A DNA stretch of 20,646 bases from Immundisolibacteraceae bacterium (GTDB taxonomy: Bacteria; Pseudomonadota; Gammaproteobacteria; Immundisolibacterales; Immundisolibacteraceae): contig JAHRWJ010000046.1 of the NCBI GenBank assembly GCA_019090185.1, positions 1 through 20,646 of the forward strand, given 5' to 3'. Under the pieces are notes generated by a model, which saw only the letters and a program-made list of their open reading frames with translations, was not told the origin of the DNA and made no database searches. The translations under genes and the position numbers were made by a program. Each line of letters opens with the position of its first letter. Positions within the stretch are counted from its first letter, which is position 1. This document shows positions 14,440 through 20,646 of this stretch, in pieces.

Positions 14440-16295
14440 GGGGAAGGTTCCTCGGTTGTGTTGCTACGCTCGTTTAAGCTGTCAGACGCTGAGTTTGAAG
14501 ACCTGGCAGATAGCGAAACCTGATCTAAAATAGAGCCAGAAAATGTAGAGTTCTGATGGTACTGGTGGCACTCGCTACAGCTATCGTTTACCCCTTTAGG
14601 GTTGTGGCAGCTTTGGCAGGTGGCGATATCAATCGGGTGAAAATTGCTTTGGTAAAGTGCGTCATCGATCTGTCCAGCGCTGCTAATTTGATCGAAATAT
14701 TCGCCAAAATCTGCCTGATGGTTAATGCGATGACAATTGTGGCAGCTTTGATCCAGACCGAGCAAGTTGATATGTGGGCTATGGGAGTACTTGCTCAAGG
14801 GTCGGTCTGAAGAGCCCGCGTACTGCCAGGGTATTTCTCCGATCTCCAAGGCTTGATTCATACTGTGACATTTTCCACAGCTGCTGCCCTCATCGTCGCT
14901 TGCAAGCATGGCGAGGCGTTCCAGGTCATTGTCCTGCTGGGCCTCATCGGTTTGGTTTATCGCTTGGCGGGTTGCCAGCTCCAACCAGGCCTTAGCAAAG
15001 GGGTCGTTGTGTCCGCTGATTCGGTAGTAGATGGCGTCATCATCGGCGCTCATGCCATTGGTGCTATTGATTTCAATGGATTCATCTTCGAGCCAGGCGC
15101 TGGCGACTTCGTCGATCGGGAAATCATCGATATGGTCGATAATTTGGTTTGTCGCGGATGAGGCAAGGGCTGGACGGTCCAGGAGTTCCTGCCAGTAATC
15201 GATGCCATCGTCCGACATCTGTTCGAGAAAATCGTCTCGAAGCTCGTCAAACGCGTCACTATCATCTGCTTGAATATCCAGTAGCAGGCTAGTGATTGGG
15301 GTCGGTTCATCCCGATAAGCGATGGTCAGTGTGGAACCGGTCAGGCTTTGATCGTGACAGGACGCGCAAATCTCGCCATAACTGCGAGGCTTAACTTCTC
15401 TTGTCGCCTGTTCAACACTGTGACAGCTGACACATTGCTTGGCCCGGTCGACGATTTCTGGCGGCGCACCTCGATACTGTTGAGGAAAGTATTTTTTAAA
15501 ATGGCGACTATGGTCAAAGCGGATGCTGCCGGCTGTTTCGCTGGGAAAATTTTCTGCAAAAGCTGGGTGACTGGCTGTAAAACTTGTAAAGGGTTGAGCA
15601 TGACAGGCTTGACCGCATTGGGTATCGCTCAATTCTGGAACCAGGTTGTTGTCACCATTATGTTCACTGTGGCAATCCAGGCATTGGGTTGCCGTCAGGT
15701 CCGTTCGGTCCGGAAAAATTCGATTATGTGCTTGTTGCCCACGGCCTGAAAAGCCATGACAGCTCTCACAGGCTTGATTGATGCTGGAGTCGGTAAATAG
15801 CGAATTGACCATGCCCGGCAAGGTGGGGTGCTGGTCATCGTGGCAGGTCTGACATCCCTGGGCACCGATAAATTCCTGGTGAACGCGACTGAGCGGGCCT
15901 GGATCGATACCGACATGAGGACTTTTTATCGATGGTTCGTAGAAATTGGCCAATGCAATCAGTACCAATGCCGGCAGAATAAAGGCCATCAGGACATAGT
16001 GGCCTCGGCGTTGTCGTAGCGTCGCTTGAGGAATACAGGCCGGGCGTTGATTACAGCATTGACCGTTAGGTAGCGGGCCTTGTTCACAAGCACCACCCGC
16101 ATGAGCGGGTCGGCGACAGATGTAGCGATCACCCTGTAACGCCGGGCGACACTCAAACTTACCGCCACAGCCGCCATCAACACTGGGTCCTTGCCAGCAT
16201 GATTTTTGCCAACGACGGGATCGACCGCAGCGGAAAGGCTGTTGGGGCCGTTCATAGCGACTGTTGGTGTGCCCAAAGGGGTTTTTTTTACTCAA
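14436..16295 (-). CDS. Inner-membrane-anchored decaheme cytochrome c with cysteine-rich cytoplasmic N-terminus
   Basis: A 619-residue protein in three parts. Residues 1-98 are basic and cysteine-rich (Cys 23, 33, 43, 49, 60, 70, 80, 81, 87). One membrane helix (about 100-118) follows R-Q-R-R, so the head should be cytoplasmic and the rest periplasmic. The periplasmic part has nine CXXCH sites (Cys148, 176, 205, 288, 310, 473, 518, 560, 573) and one CX3CH site (Cys227-x3-Cys231-His232), ten predicted haems. They form a cluster of six and a cluster of four, separated by an acidic haem-free stretch (about 315-470). The Ser/Asn-rich tail is probably disordered. The start appears to be TTG at 16295: no ATG or GTG exists in frame before the membrane helix, and the frame closes just upstream at the cytochrome b stop. 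The codons after it include a run of eight A. Likely electron relay between the inner membrane and periplasmic cytochromes. Confidence 0.88.
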   Translation of the reverse strand: MSKKNPFGHTNSRYERPQQPFRCGRSRRWQKSCWQGPSVDGGCGGKFECRPALQGDRYICRRPAHAGGACEQGPLPNGQCCNQRPACIPQATLRQRRGHYVLMAFILPALVLIALANFYEPSIKSPHVGIDPGPLSRVHQEFIGAQGCQTCHDDQHPTLPGMVNSLFTDSSINQACESCHGFSGRGQQAHNRIFPDRTDLTATQCLDCHSEHNGDNNLVPELSDTQCGQACHAQPFTSFTASHPAFAENFPSETAGSIRFDHSRHFKKYFPQQYRGAPPEIVDRAKQCVSCHSVEQATREVKPRSYGEICASCHDQSLTGSTLTIAYRDEPTPITSLLLDIQADDSDAFDELRDDFLEQMSDDGIDYWQELLDRPALASSATNQIIDHIDDFPIDEVASAWLEDESIEINSTNGMSADDDAIYYRISGHNDPFAKAWLELATRQAINQTDEAQQDNDLERLAMLASDDEGSSCGKCHSMNQALEIGEIPWQYAGSSDRPLSKYSHSPHINLLGLDQSCHNCHRINHQADFGEYFDQISSAGQIDDALYQSNFHPIDIATCQSCHNPKGVNDSCSECHQYHQNSTFSGSILDQVSLSARSSNSASDSLNERSNTTEEPSP

Positions 16296-16313
16296 AGTGA
16301 TTGGGGGTCTATT

Positions 16314-17132
16314 TTAGATTGAGTAGATATGGACCAGCGCAACATGCCAGATGACGAGCATTGCCAACGCTGAAACAGCAGGAATATGCACAAATAACCA
16401 AAGCTTGAGAACTCCCTGCAGCGTGTAATGAAAATCAATATTGGCTTTGCGTTCGCCAAGCTTTAATAAATCAGTCAGGTAAGGTTTTTCGTTTTCGCCA
16501 AGGTAGCGTTCAATCGCGCGGGTTTTGCCGCGCCACCAATATTCGTGGTACGAGCCGCTTAGCAGATGGTTCAGTAAAAAACGCGGTTTAAGAAAATACC
16601 AGCTTAAGTTCTCGATGTAGTGTTTTGCCAAGGTATCACTGCCGGTGGCCTGCTGAGATTCCTGCAGTAATTGTTCGACTTGCTCGCGGCAATCTATTAC
16701 CGCTTCCGTAATACGCTCAAACTGAATTTCGTCACCTGCCTGGGTTAGGCGTTGAGGTAGGGTTTTCTGTAAGAACCAACCGAGGACTCCGCTGATGGTT
16801 ACCAGGTAAAACAGTAGCGCTAATACCTGTTCGTAGGGGCCGCTAGGCCAAAACCGGCCAACATGTAACCAGTAAAGTGGCACCAGGGTGATGCCGGTAG
16901 CGATATGTAACCGGGTCCAGAACGCCATCGAGCCCAGCGGCAACATAGACAATCGTTTCCGGAGCCCAAAAGCAGTGGGTAAGAGCATTATTGTAAAAAG
17001 AAGATAACCGGTTGATAGTTCAGGTCTTTGTAGTTTGATGGTGTCTGTAATTGACCAGAAGGTGCCAACGCCAATGATGGTCAGGCAGCAGACCAGAAGA
17101 GTGATTCTAGTAGGAGTGATAAGTTTTAACAC
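16314..17132 (-). CDS. Membrane cytochrome b-like subunit with two histidine pairs
   Basis: A 272-residue integral membrane protein with about five hydrophobic helices (roughly 10-30, 40-57, 72-95, 100-121, 243-269) and a long polar, helical loop (about 122-240). Two helices carry His pairs with identical 14-residue spacing: His76/His90 and His249/His263 (His268 in addition). This spacing is that of the haem ligands of di-haem cytochromes b such as the bc1 b subunit, so two b haems stacked across the membrane are likely. I cannot name the family; it recalls b561/b-type quinol-oxidising anchors of respiratory complexes. It starts with GTG directly after the TAG of the Fe-S gene (no gap) and precedes the decaheme gene by 18 bp. 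The probable role is quinone/quinol exchange between the Fe-S protein and the periplasmic cytochromes. Confidence 0.78.
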   Translation of the reverse strand: MLKLITPTRITLLVCCLTIIGVGTFWSITDTIKLQRPELSTGYLLFTIMLLPTAFGLRKRLSMLPLGSMAFWTRLHIATGITLVPLYWLHVGRFWPSGPYEQVLALLFYLVTISGVLGWFLQKTLPQRLTQAGDEIQFERITEAVIDCREQVEQLLQESQQATGSDTLAKHYIENLSWYFLKPRFLLNHLLSGSYHEYWWRGKTRAIERYLGENEKPYLTDLLKLGERKANIDFHYTLQGVLKLWLFVHIPAVSALAMLVIWHVALVHIYSI

Positions 17133-18842
17133 CTAGCTGTCACCCAGCATATCGGTGTCGTGAAAATCGATTCGGCGCATCGCGTCGGCAGGGCAAGCCC
17201 TCACACAGGCAGGCCCGCCGATTTGATCCGCACAGAGATCACATTTAGTTGCTTTCATAATCGGTAACTGGCTTGCCGGATCTAGCACGGCCCGGCCACG
17301 GTTATCATTAATCTCTACTAGACGGATGTTGGAGTAAGGGCAGGAGTTTGCGCAGACCCCGCAGCCAATACAGGTGTCATCGTTGATGGTCACAATGCCC
17401 TGTTCGGCGGTACGGTGGATAGCGCCGGTTGGGCAACCTATCAGGCAGACAGGGTCACTACAGTGCATGCAAGCGTTGGCAATCATCCATTTGCCATGGA
17501 CTTTGCCATGGCGTAGGAACCGCGGATTGCCGTCATGGCCGCGGCTACAGGCAGTCACGCAGTCATCACAGCGTACACATTTGTCCATGTCGATCAGCAT
17601 GGATTGGGTGCCGTTGATATAGCGCTCGCTGACAGCCCATTCAAGTAGGTCATCAGATTCTTTAAAAGGTGCCGCGGCCAGTTTTTCGTAGTTGGGTGCG
17701 GATAACTCTTTTAGTGCCTCGGCCACTTCAGTTAAGGCGTAGCCGGGTATTCGTAATACATCGAGGTAGCCGGTGGCGTGCAGAGAACTGCGCATCGCCA
17801 CGTCCTGGCCGGTTTCCCAGTTGAGCATAAGCTCTTCGAAACCGAAGTGATCTCCGCTGCGCAAATAAGTGAGTGTGCGCCGGCCGTTGCCAGTTTTAAC
17901 GGATACTCGGCCAAACCCAGCTGCAATTAGCAACAGGCCGTCGCTATATTCACCCTCGCCAGCAACTACCGGCTCTTTGTTGTTAGCCAGTGTGGCCGCA
18001 CTATCGCGTTGGAAATCACTGAACCACTCAAAGCTGCCGAAAGTCTCAAACAGGGTGCAATCAGCAATACGCTGTAATGCCGGTTCATCAAGTTTGGCAA
18101 ATAATGGGTGTTCGCGAAGATGGGTCAGCAGGGTGTTCTGACGGTAGCTCTGGTCGATTATTTTGCGCCAACCTGGATCGTGCTTGCGAATATCCCGCAG
18201 CCCTTGCCAGCGGATTTCTAGTAGCAAACAGTTTTCATCGGCAATGATGCTGGCACTACGTGGTTCTCTTCGTAACGCAGCGACCTCGCCAAACAGCGAA
18301 CCCTTGGGCATGGGGACCGTATTTAGGGTTGCTATGATTGTTTTTAGGTTGGGGCCATCACGATCACCCCGGTCGATGACCACGGTGCCGAGTTCATCAA
18401 CATGTGTTTCGATGGCAGCGGAATTGCTGTCCCGGCCATAACGAGAAAGGTTTCTTGCTTCAACGTGGGGATTGTTGCTCCAGAGCTGGGAGAAAGACTG
18501 CCATAGAGATTTGGATTTGGTTTGATGGCGACCCAGTTGCTCTATCGGAATGCCAGGTGGCAAGATGACCCGTGCCGAACCGCTGATCACCAGAAACGCC
18601 GAGCTACCGTAATCCCCCTCGCGGATAATGATTTCACCACTCTGGCGTTGTACGAACCGGCAATCGTTGCTGAGAATGCCCTCCAGTGGCAGTGATCGGG
18701 GGAAACGATCCGCCTCTATTGCTGCAATTTCTGGAATTTGCAGCAATTTGCTGGCGTCGAGCTGCGCATGACTGGCATCAAAAGGGGAATCCCAGCGTTG
18801 TGGACGCGCCAGTACCGCAGCGGTTCGTTGTTCGCTTGCCAT
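17133..18842 (-). CDS. Cyclic-nucleotide-binding domain protein fused to a four-cluster [4Fe-4S] ferredoxin
   Basis: A 569-residue protein without signal peptide or membrane helix, so cytoplasmic. Residues about 55-230 are a Crp/PKA-type cyclic-nucleotide-binding (CNB) fold: the G-D-Y-G-S-S-A-F-L-V-I-S-G turn (76-88), then after an insertion of about 80 residues the phosphate-binding cassette FGEVAAL...RSA (Phe184, Gly185, Glu186, Arg195, Ser196, Ala197), which is intact. A second CNB-like domain (about 255-370) keeps F-G-F-E-E (333-337) but lacks the R-S/T-A triplet. Residues about 412-560 hold 16 Cys in four groups (422-432, 458-470, 491-501, 534-550), as in DmsB/HybA-type electron-transfer subunits carrying four [4Fe-4S] clusters. 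No molybdopterin catalytic partner is adjacent. It starts 24 bp after the tetraheme gene. It probably passes electrons to the cytochrome b next to it, with cyclic-nucleotide control inferred. Confidence 0.9.
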   Translation of the reverse strand: MASEQRTAAVLARPQRWDSPFDASHAQLDASKLLQIPEIAAIEADRFPRSLPLEGILSNDCRFVQRQSGEIIIREGDYGSSAFLVISGSARVILPPGIPIEQLGRHQTKSKSLWQSFSQLWSNNPHVEARNLSRYGRDSNSAAIETHVDELGTVVIDRGDRDGPNLKTIIATLNTVPMPKGSLFGEVAALRREPRSASIIADENCLLLEIRWQGLRDIRKHDPGWRKIIDQSYRQNTLLTHLREHPLFAKLDEPALQRIADCTLFETFGSFEWFSDFQRDSAATLANNKEPVVAGEGEYSDGLLLIAAGFGRVSVKTGNGRRTLTYLRSGDHFGFEELMLNWETGQDVAMRSSLHATGYLDVLRIPGYALTEVAEALKELSAPNYEKLAAAPFKESDDLLEWAVSERYINGTQSMLIDMDKCVRCDDCVTACSRGHDGNPRFLRHGKVHGKWMIANACMHCSDPVCLIGCPTGAIHRTAEQGIVTINDDTCIGCGVCANSCPYSNIRLVEINDNRGRAVLDPASQLPIMKATKCDLCADQIGGPACVRACPADAMRRIDFHDTDMLGDS

Positions 18843-18866
18843 TGTGATCCGCCGGTTGCTGAGTGT

Positions 18867-19805
18867 TTAGCGGTAATTTGTTGGGTCAGGAAGTGAACCG
18901 CCGACCAGGGGCGAGAGGTCGACATTTTTAATCGATTCAGCGAGCGCCCTACCACTGTTATGGTCAGGATTTGATAAAAAGGCAGCCACAGCACTATTGC
19001 TGTTAGCCAGCATCAGTGAAGCGCGAGCTGCTTTAGCAATGGCCAGTTGGGTTTTCTTGTAGTCACCCTCGGGTGCGATTGCGATGGCTTGTTCTGCGGC
19101 GACCAACTGCGCGGCTTTGCCGATTAGAAAAAGTCTACTCAAGCCTGGAGCATCAAGTTCCGCGTTACTTTCCAGGTTGGGAGGGTAGAAGCGGTGGCGG
19201 ACGCTGCCCTGGGAATATTCAACCAATTCGAACTGCTGATTTAACGGATGGCCGTTGGCAAACATGGCAGCCAAACTCTCACCTTCGATATCAGGGCGGG
19301 ACAGGCCGTGGCAGGAGGCGCAGTTGCTAGCAATGCCAAACAGATTAAATGCGCCGATTAAGCCAGCACTTTCGGCAGAGGCAAGGCGTTGGTTTTTGTG
19401 CTCTGCCGGTTCGGCTTCGGCAGAATCAAAATCACCATAATCGTTGTGCAGGTCGATCCAGTCTGATGAGGGGCCGTGGCAACTTTCGCAAGAGGGACCC
19501 GCCTTAGCCTTTGGTTTAGATTTGGCGGTTTTTTGACGCAGACTAAAGTGACAGGAGATGCAAAGCGGATCGCGTTTCATCGACGTTTCACTACCAACCG
19601 CGGCAAGCAGCTCTGCGGCTTGTTCAGATTTGTGCACGGTTTTATAAGACTTGGCATGCACAGTCCCTTCCCAAACCTCCAGTTCAGCAGTGTGGCAAGA
19701 TTCACACGGCTTGACGCCCTGGAAAAACGGTTCTGCACCAGGGCTGCTAGTTAGGCTGATGAGAAAAAGAAACAGAATGCCAAGAAGTGGCGTGCTTCTG
19801 GTCAT
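18867..19805 (-). CDS. Periplasmic tetraheme cytochrome c (c554-like)
   Basis: A 312-residue exported protein, first gene of the operon. A signal peptide (hydrophobic to about residue 20, S-P-G-A-E cleavage region) precedes four CXXCH sites: Cys34, 82, 106 and 162. Site 1 is followed by CH-x6-W-x4-HA (Trp45, His50), exactly as in the pentaheme protein, which points to common ancestry. Haem sites occupy the first half; the second half (about 170-312) has no haem and looks helical, with an Ala-rich segment at 230-280. ATG 19805 is chosen over the upstream in-frame ATG at 19859 because GGAG precedes it and the signal peptide then starts correctly. Likely a soluble electron carrier between inner- and outer-membrane parts. 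The c554 resemblance does not by itself imply ammonia oxidation: no HAO is here. Confidence 0.88.
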   Translation of the reverse strand: MTRSTPLLGILFLFLISLTSSPGAEPFFQGVKPCESCHTAELEVWEGTVHAKSYKTVHKSEQAAELLAAVGSETSMKRDPLCISCHFSLRQKTAKSKPKAKAGPSCESCHGPSSDWIDLHNDYGDFDSAEAEPAEHKNQRLASAESAGLIGAFNLFGIASNCASCHGLSRPDIEGESLAAMFANGHPLNQQFELVEYSQGSVRHRFYPPNLESNAELDAPGLSRLFLIGKAAQLVAAEQAIAIAPEGDYKKTQLAIAKAARASLMLANSNSAVAAFLSNPDHNSGRALAESIKNVDLSPLVGGSLPDPTNYR

Positions 19806-19874
19806 GCAGAGTGCTCCGGAAAATGGTTGGGTCGAGTTGGCTGGCGGATGGTTCCGCATCTAATTTATCTGCGG

Positions 19875-19880
19875 ATTATA
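19875..19880 (-). promoter_or_regulatory. Possible -10 element for the cytochrome operon
   Basis: An exact TATAAT on the minus strand lies about 70 bp upstream of the tetraheme start, in the 98-bp spacer after the upstream FHA gene. The sequence 17-18 bp further upstream is a poor -35 match, so the promoter may need an activator, or expression may come from the FHA gene upstream. A TCCGCA/TGCGGA inverted repeat (19855-19875) overlaps the expected transcription start region. Confidence 0.35.
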
Positions 19881-19903
19881 GAGCTCTTTTTCAGGCTGGC
19901 ACA

Positions 19904-20646
19904 CTATTGGCCAAATAAAACCGTCTCATCGGTCTCTTCGGCTATCGGTAGTTCAAAAATAAATTCTAGCTTGGCAATTTGTATTTTGTCTCCAGACTGG
20001 AGTTTTCTAGGCAGTCGAGAGTTCTCATAATTAACTTTGCAGCCATTTTTTGAGTTCTGATCGGTAAACCAGTAACCATCGGCACGGTATTCCAAAATTG
20101 CGTGCAGCCGGCTGATGCCCGGGTTTTCTAAAATCAATAGGCGGGGTCGTTCGTGCCAGGTATCTCGCCCAGGGTCTCTACCAATTCTGGTGATTGAGCC
20201 TGTCACCTCAATTCTTGGATTACCGCTAGCTTTTTCCAAATCGTGGAGCACTGCTTCGGGTGCAGAATGAATGATTTTGGGCCGTTTTAACCAGACCCAA
20301 CCGTAGCCGCCCAATGCAGTCATCAGCGCTATTCCAACCACCGGCGCAACAAGCCAGCTCCTGTCCAAGGCTGCAGTGACAGGCTGGTCAGGTTTTTTGT
20401 CAACAGTTGGCTTGTCAGTTGTTACGGGTTTTGGCTTGTCTGCTGGTTTAACCGCCTTGGCAGCATGGCTGGTGCGTCCAGAAAACTCCGGTATTTGAGT
20501 GTCAGCTGGTTGTTCTAAGGTGGGTTTCTTGGAGGGTTCGGCAATGCTTTGTATAGGGCTTTGCTCTAATGAAGAAGCGGGTTCTTCTATTAGATCGAAG
20601 GCGAACTCATTGAGGGCATCCAGCGCATCTTCACTTTTGTTGGTCA
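19904..20646 (-). CDS. Membrane-linked FHA-domain protein, N-terminus beyond window
   Basis: The reading frame is open from the stop at 19904 to the right edge, so only the last about 247 residues are visible; the TTG at 20368 is not a credible start. From the edge inward come an acidic segment rich in Ala, Leu and Glu, a long Pro/Lys/Thr-rich linker with repeated K-P and D-K-P steps, one membrane helix (encoded about 20360-20290) followed by L-K-R-P-K, then an FHA domain (about 20220-19930) with R-I-G-R-D, G-I-S-R-L-H-A and S-K-N-G. Positive residues after the helix favour a cytoplasmic FHA domain and a periplasmic linker. The missing N-terminus could hold a kinase, vWA or other sensor domain; I cannot tell. 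It lies 98 bp upstream of the cytochrome operon on the same strand, mirroring the FHA gene at the other end. Confidence 0.8.
   Translation of the reverse strand, partial: TNKSEDALDALNEFAFDLIEEPASSLEQSPIQSIAEPSKKPTLEQPADTQIPEFSGRTSHAAKAVKPADKPKPVTTDKPTVDKKPDQPVTAALDRSWLVAPVVGIALMTALGGYGWVWLKRPKIIHSAPEAVLHDLEKASGNPRIEVTGSITRIGRDPGRDTWHERPRLLILENPGISRLHAILEYRADGYWFTDQNSKNGCKVNYENSRLPRKLQSGDKIQIAKLEFIFELPIAEETDETVLFGQ

Noticed and set aside
15348..15749. 133-residue plus-strand open frame
   Set aside because: It lies antisense within the decaheme gene. Its sequence is the complement of repeated haem-site codons and has no supporting start region.
17133..18842. Molybdopterin oxidoreductase operon suggested by the DmsB-like module
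   Set aside because: No molybdopterin catalytic subunit or NrfD/DmsC-type anchor is in the operon; only the four-cluster Fe-S module is of that type.
12700..19805. Ammonia- or hydroxylamine-oxidation cluster suggested by c554-like cytochromes
   Set aside because: No HAO, no cytochrome cM552-type protein and no amo genes are present; the c554-like opening is shared by many unrelated multihaem proteins.
20366..20368. TTG as the start of the right-edge FHA protein
   Set aside because: The frame stays open to the window edge with a Pro/Lys-rich linker typical of multidomain proteins, so the gene begins outside.
1..20646. Mobile elements, CRISPR arrays, tRNA or rRNA genes
   Set aside because: No transposase or integrase frames, no regular spaced repeats and no cloverleaf-like sequences were seen on reading both strands.

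Overview
The window looks like chromosomal DNA of a gammaproteobacterium, probably an aerobic marine or hydrocarbon-using one. This is inferred from gene content: a full-length bifunctional MnmC, a CysG-type three-function siroheme synthase, an AlkB-type alkane hydroxylase, and an E. coli-like CysG and MnmC gene structure. Base composition looks uniform by eye. I see no insertion sequences, integrases, tRNA or rRNA genes, or CRISPR arrays, and no gene-free stretch longer than about 300 bases.

Left part (1-8646), mostly housekeeping and metabolic. It holds the end of a DUF808/YedI-like membrane protein (+), an SDR-family oxidoreductase lacking the usual catalytic Ser and Lys (-), and then a plus-strand series. 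That series is a DASS/SLC13 anion transporter closely followed by cysG, then a PhzF-family protein, mnmC (with no ordinary start codon), and an AlkB-type membrane di-iron hydroxylase.

Right part (8683-20646), all on the minus strand. A compact seven-gene operon runs from 19805 down to 9923. In order of transcription it encodes a tetraheme c554-like cytochrome; a cytoplasmic protein with two cyclic-nucleotide-binding-like domains fused to a four-cluster [4Fe-4S] ferredoxin module; a small membrane cytochrome b with two histidine pairs; a membrane-anchored decaheme cytochrome with a cysteine-rich cytoplasmic head; a pentaheme c554-like cytochrome; an outer-membrane beta-barrel; and a membrane-anchored FAD/[2Fe-2S] reductase. 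Each side of the operon carries an FHA-domain gene. The downstream one also has a degenerate class III nucleotidyl-cyclase-like domain, and the upstream one (truncated by the window) has a membrane span.

Together these genes read as a trans-envelope electron-transfer chain: NAD(P)H reductase and Fe-S protein in the cytoplasm, b and decaheme cytochromes in the inner membrane, soluble c cytochromes in the periplasm, and a beta-barrel in the outer membrane. I count 19 predicted c hemes. A cyclic nucleotide may gate the chain directly through the Fe-S subunit, and FHA proteins may link it to phosphorylation signalling. No terminal catalytic subunit (molybdopterin enzyme, NrfA, HAO) is present, so the substrate is unknown. 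I know of no named system with this exact layout; the electron-transfer role is an inference from domain content.
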